Positions 7,784 to 18,223 are shown, counted from the first letter of the stretch. The stretch: 32,188 nt of DNA from Planctomycetota bacterium (GCA_013696105.1 JACCZE010000229.1:1-32188); one strand, 5' to 3'. Notes: generated by a model from the sequence alone, not told the origin. Numbers and translations are program-made.

Positions 7784-9568
7784 TCATCCGCGCAGCTGCT
7801 GACCCTCGACCAGGAGACGGAACAGTCCGGGTTGCGCGGCGAGCTCGTCGTAGGTGCCGTCCTGCTCGATCCGGCCGGCGCGCATGACGATGATGCGGTC
7901 GACGTTCTTCACCGTCGCCAGGCGGTGGGCGATGAAGATCGCCGTGCGCCCACGCAGGTTGCGTTCCAAGGCCTTCTGGATCAGGTCCTCGCTGAGGGTG
8001 TCCAGCGCGCTGGTCGCCTCGTCGAAGATGAAGAAGGGCGGATCCGCCAAGAGCACGCGCGCGATCGCCAGGCGCTGGCGCTGACCCCCGGACAGGGTCG
8101 AGCCGCCCTCGCCGACGCGGGTCAGCAGCTTGTCGGGAAGTTCGTCGATGAACTCCCACGCGTTCGCCAGTTCGCACGCTTTGCGTATCGCCGCGTCATC
8201 GGAGTCGGGCCGCGCCACCCGCACGTTGTCGCGGATGGTGGTGCGGAAGATGAAGGGATCCTGCGGGACGACGCCGAAGCGTTTGCGCAGTTCGGTGCCA
8301 GTGAGCTGGCGAAGATCGACGCCTGCGAGCGTGATCGTACCGCTCTGCGGGTCGTACAGGCGCAGCAGCAGCTGCGACACCGTGCTCTTGCCGGCGCCCG
8401 ATGGCCCGACGAATGCGACGCGCTGGCCGTAGGGGATGGTGAGCGACACGTCGGCGATCACCGGAGCATTCTCGTAGGCGAAGGTGACTCCACGCAGGGC
8501 GATCTCGCCACCGGGCGGTACCGGCTGCTCGGCCCCCACCGGGTCAGGGGTGGTCGAGGCCTGCTGCAGCACGGTGCCGATGCGCTCGATCGACGCCTGC
8601 GCGCCGCCCCACAGGGTCAGCGAGGTGAACAGGAACTGCGTCGGCTGCTGGAGCTGCTGGAACGCCAGCAAAAAGCCCACGACCTCGCCCTCTTGAACGT
8701 TCCCACCGAGGTAGCGCCAGGTGCAGGCCGCCATCAGGGTGGCATTGGCAAGATAGAAGAAGCCTTCCTGCTTCATCCATTCCATATGTTGGCGGATGTC
8801 GCGCTCGTAGCTCTTGCGCCCCAGGGTCTGCGCGACGGCGTCGAAGTCGGTGGCGACCTGTTCCTCCATCGCGTACAGCTTCACCGCGCGGTTGCCGCGC
8901 AGGATGTCCGATATCCGGCCGCTGACGTCGCCTTCGGCCTGCTGGAAATCCTTGGTGATCTCCTTCACGCGCAGGCTCGACCGGCGCATCATCAGCGAGC
9001 TGGTCATCACCGACAGCGCGAGGACCACGGTCAGGATCGGGTCCCAGTTCGCGCACACCGCGACCGTCGCGATCAGCGTGATGATGGCGCCGGGGCCGTG
9101 CATCGAGGTGTGCTGATAGAACTGCATGATCTGCCCGAGCGGCGAGCCGAACAGGTAGCTGAACAGCTCGCCAGACGAGTGCTTACCGTGGAAGCGCAGG
9201 CAGAGGTGGTTGACGTGCCGGAAGAACTGCGCACGCAGCGCCAGCACCATGCGCTCGCGCGCCCAGGTGAAGATACGGTAGCCGAGGTGCCAGCTGAGCA
9301 TCCGCAGGACGATCGAGGTCACCAGGTAGACCACGGTGAGGATGAGCACGCGCCGCCAGCGCTCGCCATCCGGCAGGTCGTGCGGCCGCAGGATGTCGTC
9401 GACCAGGTATTTCGGGAAGATGATCTGGAACGAGATCGCGCCGCCATGGATGCCGCCGAGGATCAGCGACAGCAGCAACCACCAGCGGAAGGGCCGCATG
9501 ATCGGCCAGATCACCGCGGAGATGGTCGCGGCCTTGGCCGGGGCCGCGGGTATCGTCTGATCCATCAT
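7784..9568 (-). CDS. ABC exporter half-transporter (permease-ATPase fusion), second subunit
   Basis: In this 594-residue protein the first 330 residues form a type I (MsbA-like) membrane domain with about six helices. The nucleotide-binding domain has Walker A GPSGAGKST (388-396), signature LSGGQ (492-496), Walker B ending in Asp516-Glu517 and the H-loop His548. All catalytic residues are canonical. Its ATG shares one base with the stop of the preceding ABC gene (TGATG at 9566-9570), so the two subunits are probably made in equal amounts and form a heterodimer. Substrate candidates are lipids, lipid-linked glycans or drugs; the downstream NodB-like gene hints at glycan or lipid but does not prove it. 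Confidence 0.93.
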   Translation of the reverse strand: MMDQTIPAAPAKAATISAVIWPIMRPFRWWLLLSLILGGIHGGAISFQIIFPKYLVDDILRPHDLPDGERWRRVLILTVVYLVTSIVLRMLSWHLGYRIFTWARERMVLALRAQFFRHVNHLCLRFHGKHSSGELFSYLFGSPLGQIMQFYQHTSMHGPGAIITLIATVAVCANWDPILTVVLALSVMTSSLMMRRSSLRVKEITKDFQQAEGDVSGRISDILRGNRAVKLYAMEEQVATDFDAVAQTLGRKSYERDIRQHMEWMKQEGFFYLANATLMAACTWRYLGGNVQEGEVVGFLLAFQQLQQPTQFLFTSLTLWGGAQASIERIGTVLQQASTTPDPVGAEQPVPPGGEIALRGVTFAYENAPVIADVSLTIPYGQRVAFVGPSGAGKSTVSQLLLRLYDPQSGTITLAGVDLRQLTGTELRKRFGVVPQDPFIFRTTIRDNVRVARPDSDDAAIRKACELANAWEFIDELPDKLLTRVGEGGSTLSGGQRQRLAIARVLLADPPFFIFDEATSALDTLSEDLIQKALERNLRGRTAIFIAHRLATVKNVDRIIVMRAGRIEQDGTYDELAAQPGLFRLLVEGQQLRG

Positions 9569-11421
9569 CAGAACACCTGGCCGGCAGCGAGCCGGCTGAA
9601 CGCGCCACCGAGACCCATCAATTCCTGGAAGGTGCCGCTCTCGACCGCGCGGCCATCCTCGAGGACGACGATGCGATCAGCGTTGCGCACGGTCGAGAGG
9701 CGATGGGCGATGATCACCGTGGTCCTGCCGTGCATCAACTCATCCAGAGCTTCCTGCACCAGGCGCTCGCTCTCGGGGTCGAGCGCGCTGGTGGCCTCGT
9801 CGAGGATCAGCAGCTTGGGATCTCGATACAGCGCGCGCGCGATGGCCAGGCGCTGACGCTGTCCGCCGGAGAGCCCCGTACCGCGATCACCCAGCACGGT
9901 GTGGTAGCCATCCGACAGCTGACGGATGAAGGAATCGGCATTGGCGCGCAGGGCGGCCGCTTCGGCTTTCGCGAGATCCGGAACGGGATCCCCCCAGCTG
10001 ATGTTCCCGAGGATGGTGTCCTTGAACAGGACCACGTCCTGGCTGACCACGCCGACGTGCCGCCGCACGCTGCGCAGGTCGATCGTGCGGAGGTCGTGCC
10101 CATCGATGGTCACCGTGCCCGCGGTCGGTTCGTAGAATCCCAGCAGCAGGCTCGCGGTCGTGCTCTTACCGGAACCCGATGCGCCGACCAGGGCAACGCG
10201 CGAACCCGCAGCGATGGTGAGGTCGAGCCCATGCAGGCTGTGTCGCTCGTTGCCGACATAGGTGAAGTGCACCCCGGAGAACGCGATGTCGCCGCGGACG
10301 GTGCTGACCGACGCCTTGCCATCGTAGTGTTCGTGGTGCTCGTGGGCGAACAGTTCGGACAACGAGCGGATCGCATCGTGGGCCGAGGCGACATTGGTCA
10401 GCCCATTGATGATCGAGCCCAGCGCGCCCGAGAGCACGGCGTAATACGCGGTCAGCAGCCAGACGTCTCCCGGTGGGATGCGACCGGCGATGAGCATCCA
10501 GATGCCGGTGCCCAACACGACCATGTGCATCATCACACCCGTCGCCCAGGCAGAGGACCCGAAGAGCGCGTTGTGGAAGTCGAGGCGGTAGCCAGCGGCC
10601 GCGACGGCGCCAGCGGCTTTGCCGATGCGCTGTTCGGTGAACTCCTCGACCGCGTGCGCGCGCGTCACCCGCACGCCGCTGATCGCCTCGCTGAGATAGG
10701 CGAGGAATCCCGATTCCGCCTGGCGGTAATGCTCGCTGGATTCCTTGATGCGCCGCCAGAACGCGCGCACCAGCAGCAGGTTGATCGGAACCAGCAGCGC
10801 CAACACCGGCAGCAATCCGGGGCTGACGTAGGCGGTGATGCCGAGCACCATGACGATCGCCGTCCCCTGCAGGAGGACGCTCTCGATCAGCCAGCCCTGG
10901 AAGCCTTCCAGCCGCGTCATGTCCATCACGAACTTGTTGGTGAGCGCGCCCGCCTGCGAGCGGTCGTGAAAGGCGAACGTCAGGCGGTGCAGCCGGCGCA
11001 TGAGCGCGCGCCGCAACCCCGCGGTCAGGTCGCGGCGTTGGCGCGACACCAGGAGCTGCTGCGGCAGGGTCACCAGGATGTTGCCCAGGGCCATGACCAC
11101 GGTCGCGGCGACCATCCACCACAGCTGCGACCAGGCCTCGTCCGGCCGCGCGATCGCGGCATCCAGGGTATGCTTGATCAACAGCGGGATGACCCACACG
11201 GGTGCATGGCGAAGAGTGACGAGCAACCAGACCAGCGGTATGAAGCGCCAGCGCCCTGGGATCAGGCTCAGGTACGCGGCGAGGGTCGAGCGCAGGGATT
11301 CGCGCGTGGTCGGCGCCAGGCGCACGAGGCGTTCGCTCGGGATCAGCCGGTCATCCGCCTCCACGGTGTCGTCGGAGGCCGAACCTGCGACCTCGGAAAC
11401 TGGCGGCGCGGACGGAAGCAT
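9568..11421 (-). CDS. ABC exporter half-transporter (permease-ATPase fusion), first subunit
   Basis: This 617-residue protein has a roughly 45-residue polar N-terminal extension, a six-helix type I exporter membrane domain (about 55-350) and an ATPase domain. Walker A is GASGSGKST (413-421), the signature LSGGQ (517-521) and Walker B ends in Asp541-Glu542, followed by an intact H-loop. Both subunits of the pair keep the catalytic Glu, so neither ATP site looks degenerate, unlike many heterodimeric exporters. A His-rich loop (AHEHHEHYDG, about 359-368) between membrane domain and ATPase is unusual. It is 115 bp after the DUF255 lipoprotein gene on the same strand. The start at 11421 has only a weak Shine-Dalgarno. 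Confidence 0.92.
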   Translation of the reverse strand: MLPSAPPVSEVAGSASDDTVEADDRLIPSERLVRLAPTTRESLRSTLAAYLSLIPGRWRFIPLVWLLVTLRHAPVWVIPLLIKHTLDAAIARPDEAWSQLWWMVAATVVMALGNILVTLPQQLLVSRQRRDLTAGLRRALMRRLHRLTFAFHDRSQAGALTNKFVMDMTRLEGFQGWLIESVLLQGTAIVMVLGITAYVSPGLLPVLALLVPINLLLVRAFWRRIKESSEHYRQAESGFLAYLSEAISGVRVTRAHAVEEFTEQRIGKAAGAVAAAGYRLDFHNALFGSSAWATGVMMHMVVLGTGIWMLIAGRIPPGDVWLLTAYYAVLSGALGSIINGLTNVASAHDAIRSLSELFAHEHHEHYDGKASVSTVRGDIAFSGVHFTYVGNERHSLHGLDLTIAAGSRVALVGASGSGKSTTASLLLGFYEPTAGTVTIDGHDLRTIDLRSVRRHVGVVSQDVVLFKDTILGNISWGDPVPDLAKAEAAALRANADSFIRQLSDGYHTVLGDRGTGLSGGQRQRLAIARALYRDPKLLILDEATSALDPESERLVQEALDELMHGRTTVIIAHRLSTVRNADRIVVLEDGRAVESGTFQELMGLGGAFSRLAAGQVF

Positions 11422-11535
11422 GACGCGCGACCTCTGACCCGGAGGTCGTTCGCCGGTGTCGGCGCCGCGGAGCGGGCGTGCAGTATCGGCCTGGACGCGG
11501 AGGGCGTCAATGAGTCCGGATGGGGCCGTGCGGTG

Positions 11536-13731
11536 TCAGGGGGATTGCTCGGACAACTGCCGAGCGAGGACCAGGGGATCGGTGGTGGGTGCCAGGCAGG
11601 TGGTTCCGCTGCAGACCAGCGCGCGCGCCGCCCCTGTCGTGGCCTGGAGCGCAGCGAGTTCCGGCACGCGTTGGCTCACGAACGGATCGGCTCGAGGGAG
11701 GGGGACCGTCACCTGGCGCGGGCGGTAGCCCGCGTGCGCGACCACCAGCAGCGGCTGCATCGGCTCGGCGTCGCCGGCGATCGCCACATGAAGATCCGGC
11801 CCCAGGCGTTGATCGAGCGCGCAGAGCAGGGAGCAGGTCGCCCGCGGTACGCGGCTGATGATCTCGGCTTGGCCATCGATCGCAGCGTCAGCAGCCGTGC
11901 GTCGCCGGTCATCCGACAGGATCGAGCCCAAACGGTGCAGGTTCAGGGCGATGATGCCGATGGCTGCCGGCTCGGCGCCGTCGAAGGGAGATCGCGGCCG
12001 CACCGGCAGCTTGGGGTCCGCGGGTGCATCGAAGTAGCCGCCGTGACCGTCTCCCAGACGCGCATCGAGCTCGTCCTGCAGCTGGATGGCCCACACCAGC
12101 CAGGTGCTTTCCCCGGAAGCTTCGAACAGGTCGATAAGCCCCGCGATCAGGCCGGCGTAATCGGCGGCGACCGCAGGCGCACCCGCCGATCCTCCGGCCC
12201 AGCTGCGGGCCAGGCCACCATCCGCGCGCAGCGCGTGGCTACGCAGCCAGCTGGCTGCCCGCCGAGCGTCGGCGAGTGGCTGGGGATCGCCGAACGCGGC
12301 CGCTGCGCGCGCGAGCGCGGAGATCATCGTTCCGTTCCAGGCGGTGACGATCTTGTCGTCGCGCAGCGGACGGGGGCGTTTGGAGCGTTCGGCCAAGAGC
12401 GCCGCGGCGATCCGCTCGGCCAGCGCTGGCGCCTCGGCTGGTTCCACCCCGCACCCTGCGGCCGCATCCGCGATGGTACGGACGCGGCGCAGGACGTGCG
12501 CGCCATCCAGCTCGGTCTCGTCGGTCAAGCCGTACAGCGATTCCGCCAGCGCGGTGGCCTGCGCAGCGTCCGCGCCGAGCGCAGCCAATGCGGAGCCGAC
12601 CTGTTCGCGCGTCCACAGGTAGAACGCCCCTTCGACCCGCTCGGTCTCTCCGTCCTGTCCGATGCGCGCGCTGTCGGCGTCCTCGGAAGCGTAGAAGCAT
12701 CCGTCAGCGGCGGTCAGATCGCGGCGCACATAGGCGAGGATGCCGAGTGCGGCGCGGCGATAGCTGTCGTCGGCGGTCATACGCCACACGTCGGTGTAGA
12801 CGGTAGTGAGCTGCGCCTGGTCGGAGAGCATCTTCTCGAAATGCGGAACGCGCCAGGCCCGGTCGACGGTGTACCGGTGGAAGCCGCCGCCGAGATGGTC
12901 GTTGATGCCTCCGGAAACCATGGCATCGAGGGTCCCGCGCAGCATCGCGCGCGCGCGATCCCGCACGACCGGCTCGATGTCCGGCCGGGTGCTCGCGCGC
13001 GCGAGCATGGTCAGCGTGGGGCAGCCGGGGAATTTGCTGCCGCGACCGAATCCACCGTGCTCGGCGTCGAAATCCTGCGCGAGCGCGGAAACCGCCCCGC
13101 CGATCGCCGCGCTGGTGAGGGGACCAGCGGATGTCGCCGGGACATCCGGCGTGCGCAGCAGGTCCAGTCCTTGCGAGGCCGCGGCGACGATGCGCGAACG
13201 ATCACTCCGCCACAGAGATTCGATGCGACCGAGGATCGGCAGCAGGCCCGGATTCTCCTCGTCGCCACGCGGGGGCAGGTAGGTGGTTCCGGCGAACGGA
13301 GCGAGCTCGGGCGTGAGCCAGACGGTGAGCGGCCAGCCGGCGCTGCCATTGAGCGCCGATACGTAGGCGATGTAGACGGCATCGACATCGGGGCGCTCTT
13401 CCCGGTCGACCTTGATGGCCACGAAATGGCGGTTGAGGAAGTCGGCGATCTCGGCGTCGCGGAAGGATTCGCGCTCCATCACGTGGCACCAATGGCAGCT
13501 GGCGTAGCCGATCGACAGGAAGATCGGCTTGTTCTCGCTCGCGGCCTTGGCGAAGGCCTCATCCCCCCAGGGGTACCAGTCGACGGGATTGGTCGCGTGT
13601 TCGCGCAGGTAGGCGCTGGTCTGACCATCCAGGTGATTGAGTGGCAGCTCGGCGGCGCATGCCCCGAGGACGAACGCACCACACAGGGCGATGCGCGCTG
13701 CAGCCGATGCCATCAGGGGCTTGGATCGCAT
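11536..13731 (-). CDS. YyaL/DUF255 family thioredoxin-fold protein, predicted lipoprotein
   Basis: This 731-residue protein belongs to the YyaL/SPATA20 family. The N-terminal thioredoxin-like domain has the family hallmark [20 protein letters not shown] and a CHWC redox motif (Cys79, Cys82). A long alpha/alpha-barrel region like N-acylglucosamine epimerases follows (about 200-640), with [11 protein letters not shown] and [10 protein letters not shown]. Most family members are cytoplasmic, but here ATG 13731 gives a Lys-containing leader, a hydrophobic stretch and lipobox LGAC (Cys25), suggesting a lipid-anchored periplasmic protein. An upstream in-frame start is possible but would bury this leader. 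The biochemical role of the family is unsettled. It lies 107 bp downstream of the kinase. Confidence 0.9.
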   Translation of the reverse strand: MRSKPLMASAAARIALCGAFVLGACAAELPLNHLDGQTSAYLREHATNPVDWYPWGDEAFAKAASENKPIFLSIGYASCHWCHVMERESFRDAEIADFLNRHFVAIKVDREERPDVDAVYIAYVSALNGSAGWPLTVWLTPELAPFAGTTYLPPRGDEENPGLLPILGRIESLWRSDRSRIVAAASQGLDLLRTPDVPATSAGPLTSAAIGGAVSALAQDFDAEHGGFGRGSKFPGCPTLTMLARASTRPDIEPVVRDRARAMLRGTLDAMVSGGINDHLGGGFHRYTVDRAWRVPHFEKMLSDQAQLTTVYTDVWRMTADDSYRRAALGILAYVRRDLTAADGCFYASEDADSARIGQDGETERVEGAFYLWTREQVGSALAALGADAAQATALAESLYGLTDETELDGAHVLRRVRTIADAAAGCGVEPAEAPALAERIAAALLAERSKRPRPLRDDKIVTAWNGTMISALARAAAAFGDPQPLADARRAASWLRSHALRADGGLARSWAGGSAGAPAVAADYAGLIAGLIDLFEASGESTWLVWAIQLQDELDARLGDGHGGYFDAPADPKLPVRPRSPFDGAEPAAIGIIALNLHRLGSILSDDRRRTAADAAIDGQAEIISRVPRATCSLLCALDQRLGPDLHVAIAGDAEPMQPLLVVAHAGYRPRQVTVPLPRADPFVSQRVPELAALQATTGAARALVCSGTTCLAPTTDPLVLARQLSEQSP

Positions 13732-13838
13732 GGTTCGAGGATACCGGCGCGGAAGCTCGCGCCACCTGGCGGTTCGCAGCCGCCGAGAGCGGGTGTGCAC
13801 GACGCTGGGGCACGGTCGTGCCGGTAAAGACAGGCGGG

Positions 13839-15830
13839 TCAGGGCGAGAGGACGACATCGCGCATGCGGGCCACATCCTCGTCGGTGCGCGGATGGTCTG
13901 CGAGGCGGCCGATGATCTCGCGCAGCGGCACCAGGGATTGGTCATCGGGGCGCGCGAGGGCGAAGCGTTCCAAGGATGATTGCGCATTGCCGATCTCATC
14001 GGTGAGCGCGTAGGCGGCCGCTGCGATCTTCCACGCCACCGCCTGGTGCGGATCCAGCTGCAGCGCCGCGTCGGCATCGAGCGCTGCTTCCGAGTAGCGC
14101 CGGTCCGCGAATGCCCGCTGCGCGCGAGCCAGCCATTCGGGCGCCCATCCCTTGAGCTCGCGCACCGATGCTTCGGCCTGGTAGCGCGCCGATTCGGCCT
14201 GCGATTCTGCGGACCGCGCGATGGCCAGGGCCGCCGCGAGCTTGCGGTGATCGTTGCGCACCACGGCGAAGCCGATCACCAGGCCTGCGATGATCAACGC
14301 CACGGCCAGGCCGATCACCACGCGCAGACGGCGCAGGTGGTGCTGTCGGGCGACCTCGAGCTGAGTCGCACGCTGGGCTTGGTCGACAACCTCCTCGGCT
14401 TTGCGGAACAGGTCCCAGCGATCGCTCTGGCGCGCGTGCGCCGCCGCCGCGAAGGCCTGGGTATGCGCGAGCCGGTACGAACGTGTCGACAACGCGTAGG
14501 TCGCATAGTCGAGTCGCGCCTCCGCCAGTTGGTGGCGGCCGGCTGCGTATTCGGGCCACATGTCGATCGCGCGCTCGCAGAACGCGATCGCGCGTCGGAA
14601 GTGCTCATCGCTCGCGTCGGGTGACATGCGCGCAGTGGCGAGCTGGGTCTTCGCGGCTTCCGCGAGCTTCACCGCTTCCGCGTGCTGGCGGAACTCGCGC
14701 AGGAGCTCGGAGAACGCCGTCGCACTCTCGGGCCTTCGCTGGGGATCCGGATTCAAGGCCGACATCGCGATCGCGGCGAGTTCATCGGGCATCTGACGGT
14801 CACGCGCGGCCACCTGCGGGAGATCGATGTCGCCCTTCGCTGCACGGGCAAGCACCTCGCCCAGGACGACCCCTGCATGCGGCGGTCGGCCGGTGAGCAG
14901 TTCGTAGAGCACGCCGCCGAGCAGGAACACATCGGTGCGCGGACTGGCGGAGGCGGTCTCGCCGCGGGCGATCTCGGGCGCCATGTAGGCGGGTGTTCCA
15001 CGATGCACGGTCAATTCACGCGTGCGTGGCACCAGTCCGCTGCAGGCGCAGTCACCGAACGCCGCCGCACATCCCCAGTCGGTGACCAGTACCTCGCCGT
15101 ACCCGCCAACCAGGACGTTGTCGGGTTTGATGTCCAGATGGACGATCCGGCGCGCATGCGCGAATGCGATCGCGTCGCAGACCTTGGCGAGGATCTCGAG
15201 GTGCTGCTCGAGGCCGAAGGAATGCGCGCGCTCGCGCTCCTCGACGGTGCGCGGATGCATGAGGGTGCGCCAGCTCACGCCATCGACCTTCTTCATCACC
15301 AACAGCAGCGCTCCGTTGGGCCCGATGGCGAGATCGTGCACCGGAACGATGTTGGGATGCTCGAGATAGGCGGTGACCACTGCCTCTGCGCGGAATTTCG
15401 CCACCGAACTTTCGCTCGATCCGTCGCGCAGCATCGTCTTGACCGCGACCACGCGATCGAGCGCGCGTTGACGCGATGCGAACACCGCTCCGACACCGCC
15501 GCGGCCGAGCTCTTCGCGCAGGTCATAACCGCGGCCGATGGACGCGTCGTCGGGCTGCTTGCGGATCTCGGCAACCGGCAGGGTCGCTGCAGGATCGAGC
15601 GGTGCGGTCGCGGTGAACGCGGGATCGTGATGCGCGGGCAGGTCGCGACGGAACATGGTGGCGTCAGGTGGACCGGCTACGGGTCCGTGGGCCGCGCGGT
15701 GGCGATGGAAGATCGAGGTGTATCCGAATCCGCGCTGACGTTTCCGGCAACGCGGGCATCGTTGCACCGCCGCCACGGGGAGCTCGCAGCGGAAGTGACA
15801 GTTGCGGCACTCGAACGCCGTTGCGGCCAT
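13839..15830 (-). CDS. Membrane-anchored Ser/Thr protein kinase with N-terminal zinc ribbon
   Basis: This 663-residue protein has a predicted zinc ribbon (Cys8-x2-Cys11, Cys25-x2-Cys28), a linker, then a Hanks-type kinase domain at about 103-380. The kinase domain shows the glycine loop [13 protein letters not shown] Lys131, catalytic loop HLDIKPDN (231-238), DWG (251-253) and APE (284-286). The HRD Arg is Leu, so this is a non-RD kinase that may not need activation-loop phosphorylation. One membrane helix (about 503-524) separates it from a short TPR-like tail of about 110 residues, probably periplasmic. The zinc-ribbon/kinase/TM/TPR layout and DWG recur in planctomycete kinases. ATG 15830 is chosen just before the ribbon; ATG 15869 would add 13 residues. 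Confidence 0.9.
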   Translation of the reverse strand: MAATAFECRNCHFRCELPVAAVQRCPRCRKRQRGFGYTSIFHRHRAAHGPVAGPPDATMFRRDLPAHHDPAFTATAPLDPAATLPVAEIRKQPDDASIGRGYDLREELGRGGVGAVFASRQRALDRVVAVKTMLRDGSSESSVAKFRAEAVVTAYLEHPNIVPVHDLAIGPNGALLLVMKKVDGVSWRTLMHPRTVEERERAHSFGLEQHLEILAKVCDAIAFAHARRIVHLDIKPDNVLVGGYGEVLVTDWGCAAAFGDCACSGLVPRTRELTVHRGTPAYMAPEIARGETASASPRTDVFLLGGVLYELLTGRPPHAGVVLGEVLARAAKGDIDLPQVAARDRQMPDELAAIAMSALNPDPQRRPESATAFSELLREFRQHAEAVKLAEAAKTQLATARMSPDASDEHFRRAIAFCERAIDMWPEYAAGRHQLAEARLDYATYALSTRSYRLAHTQAFAAAAHARQSDRWDLFRKAEEVVDQAQRATQLEVARQHHLRRLRVVIGLAVALIIAGLVIGFAVVRNDHRKLAAALAIARSAESQAESARYQAEASVRELKGWAPEWLARAQRAFADRRYSEAALDADAALQLDPHQAVAWKIAAAAYALTDEIGNAQSSLERFALARPDDQSLVPLREIIGRLADHPRTDEDVARMRDVVLSP

Positions 15831-16057
15831 AGTGGAACCGTAACGTGGCCGATCGCACGGACTGCGCATAAGGCCCGCGACTTCAACAGTTCTATCGTTG
15901 CACCGACGTGCATGTGGAAGGTTTCGCGCCCGCCCTGCGATGCCTGGTGCTTGCCGTCGAGCTTTTGAACCTACCTTTGTCCCGGCACTGACGAGGTGAC
16001 GCCGGAGACGGCGCTCGTCGGGGCCGAACCCGCCGCACCGCGGCTGACAGGAACGAC

Positions 16058-17356
16058 ATGGCCGCGGACACGAGCGCGACGAATCCCCGGAAGAGCCGGG
16101 TGGTGCTGGGTCTGCAATGGGGAGACGAGGGCAAGGGCAAGGTCATCGACCTGCTCGCTGACCGCTGCGACGTGGTCGTGCGCTGCCAGGGCGGCGCCAA
16201 TGCCGGACATACGGTCGTGGTCGGCGGCAAGAAGACGGTGCTGCACCTGTTGCCGTCCGGCGTCCTCCACGAATCCTCGCGCTGCGTGATCGGCAACGGC
16301 GTCGTGATCGATCCGCTCGCCTTGTGCCATGAGCTCGACGATCTCAAGGCCGGCGGCTGCGATCCCGTGAAGCGCCTGTTCATCAGCGATCGTGCCCACC
16401 TGGTGCTGCCCTACCACCGTGCGCTCGATGCCGCGGCCGAGAAGGCGAAGGGCGACGCCAAGGTCGGCACCACGCTGCGCGGCATCGGCCCCTGCTACGG
16501 CGACAAGGTCGCCCGGAGCGGCGTGCGTTGCGGAGAGCTGCGCGATCTGGCTGCATTCGAGGTCAGGCTGCGGGCCCACCTGACCCAGGCGAACGTCCTG
16601 ATCCGCGCCGCCGGCGGAACCGAGGTCGAGGTCGAGCGTGCCATCGCCGAGGTCATGCCCGCGTGCCGGCGCATGGCACCGATGATCGCCGACACCGCGA
16701 GCATCCTGCATCAGGCCAGCGCGCAGAGGCTGTCGTTCCTGTTCGAAGGCGCACAGGGCGTGATGCTGGACATCGATTACGGCACCTACCCGTTCGTCAC
16801 CAGTTCGAACACCGGCATCGGTGGCGTCATCACCGGTTCCGGCCTATCGCACAAGGACCTGGGCGAGGTCATCGGTGTCGTGAAGGCATATTCCACGCGT
16901 GTGGGCGGCGGTCCCTTCCCCGTCGAACTGCTCGGCGCCAAGGGCGACGAGGTGCGCAAACGCGGATCCGAGTTCGGCGCCACCACCGGCCGTCCGCGGC
17001 GGTGCGGTTGGCTCGACCTGGTGGCGGTGCGGTTCGCCTGCCGCCTCAACGGCGTGGACTCGATCGCGCTGACCAAGCTCGACATCCTCACCGGCGAGCC
17101 CGAGGTCCCGGTGTGCGTTGCGTACGAGATCGATGGCGTGCGCGTCGACACCATCCCGTCGCGGCTCGAGGACCTCTCGCGCGCCAAGCCGATCTACGAA
17201 CGGCTGCCGGGCTGGACCCAGCAGCTGTCCGGTTCCACATTCGACGGACTTCCGGCTGGAGCGCGCGCGTACATCGGCTTCATCGAGGAGCGCGTGGGCG
17301 TTCCCGTGCGCTGGATCGGCACCGGACCCGGCCGCGACGAGATCGTGGTGAGATGA
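16058..17356 (+). CDS. purA: Adenylosuccinate synthetase
   Basis: This 432-residue protein has the expected family length. It carries the P-loop and catalytic Asp in QWGDEGKGK (20-28), the catalytic His in GGANAGHTVVV (about 45-55), TTLRGIGPCY for IMP binding, and FEGAQGVMLDIDYGTYPFVTSSN. PurA joins IMP and aspartate using GTP, the first step from IMP to AMP, in the cytosol. ATG 16058 has AGGA 5 nt upstream. A roughly 10-residue Ser/Asn/Lys-rich extension precedes the core. The stop overlaps the uppS start (ATGA), a coupling not expected from pathway logic. The gap 15831-16057 is divergent from the kinase and must hold promoters for both; I see no clear consensus there. Confidence 0.98.
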   Translation: MAADTSATNPRKSRVVLGLQWGDEGKGKVIDLLADRCDVVVRCQGGANAGHTVVVGGKKTVLHLLPSGVLHESSRCVIGNGVVIDPLALCHELDDLKAGGCDPVKRLFISDRAHLVLPYHRALDAAAEKAKGDAKVGTTLRGIGPCYGDKVARSGVRCGELRDLAAFEVRLRAHLTQANVLIRAAGGTEVEVERAIAEVMPACRRMAPMIADTASILHQASAQRLSFLFEGAQGVMLDIDYGTYPFVTSSNTGIGGVITGSGLSHKDLGEVIGVVKAYSTRVGGGPFPVELLGAKGDEVRKRGSEFGATTGRPRRCGWLDLVAVRFACRLNGVDSIALTKLDILTGEPEVPVCVAYEIDGVRVDTIPSRLEDLSRAKPIYERLPGWTQQLSGSTFDGLPAGARAYIGFIEERVGVPVRWIGTGPGRDEIVVR

Positions 17357-18135
17357 ATCCAACGACCGCGGTACCCGGGATCGATCCGGCTCACGAGGCT
17401 GCGCGCAGCGCCGGCCTCGATCCCGCGCGGCTGCCCAAGCACGTTGCGATCATCATGGACGGCAATGGCCGCTGGGCCAAAGGCCGCGGCTGGGATCGCA
17501 CCCGCGGTCATCGCCAGGGCGCCGACGTGGTGCGCGCGATCACGACCGACAGCGTGCGTCTGGGCATCCGCCGTCTGACGCTGTATGCGTTCTCGAGCGA
17601 GAACTGGAGCCGTCCGCAGATCGAGACCTCGTACCTCATGCGGCTGCTCGACGAGTTCCTGCGCGGCGAGCTGGCCACCCTGCAGGAGAACGGCGTGCGG
17701 CTCGAGGCGATCGGACGGCTCGACCGCCTGCCGTCGGACGTGCGAGCCACGCTCGATGCGACGCGCACCGCCACCGCCGCCAACCGCAACATGGCGCTCT
17801 GCCTGGCACTGAGCTACGGCGGTCGCGACGAGATCGTCGACGCCTGCCGTGCGATCGCGCGCGACGTGGCCGCAGGCCGTCTCGATCCGCAGTCGGTGGA
17901 CGCGTCAGCGGTCCAGGCACGTCTGTATGCCGGCGCCTGCCGCTTCGGCGCCGATGACGTGGACGTGGTCATCCGCACCGCTGGCGAATCGCGCCTCTCG
18001 AATTTCCTGCCCTGGCAGGCGATCTACGCCGAGTACGTGAGCGTCGCCGCCCTGTGGCCCGAGTTCACCATCACCGACTACCACGCGGCGCTCAAGGAGT
18101 TCCAGGCGCGCGAACGGCGGTTCGGCGGGGTTTAA
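17353..18135 (+). CDS. uppS: Undecaprenyl diphosphate synthase (cis-prenyltransferase)
   Basis: This 260-residue protein has the signature IMDGNGRWAKGRG, with catalytic Asp36, then SSENWSRP and RTAGESRLSNFLPWQ, the isopentenyl-diphosphate-binding Arg/Ser region. The usual Ser after RT is Ala. It condenses isopentenyl diphosphate with farnesyl diphosphate to make the C55 lipid carrier for peptidoglycan and other envelope glycans, at the cytoplasmic membrane surface. Its ATG overlaps the purA TGA (17353-17356), so translation is coupled. The N-terminus is about 25 residues longer than compact homologues. A strong hairpin begins 11 bp after its stop. Confidence 0.97.
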   Translation: MNPTTAVPGIDPAHEAARSAGLDPARLPKHVAIIMDGNGRWAKGRGWDRTRGHRQGADVVRAITTDSVRLGIRRLTLYAFSSENWSRPQIETSYLMRLLDEFLRGELATLQENGVRLEAIGRLDRLPSDVRATLDATRTATAANRNMALCLALSYGGRDEIVDACRAIARDVAAGRLDPQSVDASAVQARLYAGACRFGADDVDVVIRTAGESRLSNFLPWQAIYAEYVSVAALWPEFTITDYHAALKEFQARERRFGGV

Positions 18136-18140
18136 CTCTC

Positions 18141-18223
18141 TACATGGGGGAGCCGCATCAGGCGGCTCCCCCAGGATCGCACCTCTGGTGCTGCCCCCTG
18201 GGAACTGGCGGGATGTGCAGGCG
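18141..18223. repeat. 83-bp direct repeat, copy A
   Basis: This copy is identical to 18297-18379 except at two positions, both in the first hairpin stem. The unit contains two hairpins: GGGGGAGCCGC/GCGGCTCCCCC with a 5-nt loop, and GCACC-TCT-GGTGC. Copies start 156 bp apart. No coding sense is apparent. It fills much of the 312-bp gap between the convergent uppS and toroid genes. Confidence 0.85.
18146..18172. terminator. Strong hairpin after uppS
   Basis: A perfect 11-bp stem (18146-18156 with 18162-18172) closes a 5-nt loop ATCAG. It starts 11 nt after the uppS stop. There is no T-tract after it, so it is a probable rather than textbook terminator. Copy B at 18302-18328 has two mismatches in the same stem. 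Confidence 0.55.

Noticed and set aside
7712-9856. A 714-codon plus-strand frame
   Set aside because: It is a shadow of the ABC gene on the minus strand; biased His/Asp/Arg-rich composition typical of antisense frames.
9703-13827. A 1374-codon open frame on the plus strand
   Set aside because: It lies opposite the ABC and DUF255 genes, which have clear motifs; long antisense frames are expected at this GC content, and its translation is low-complexity without recognisable domains.
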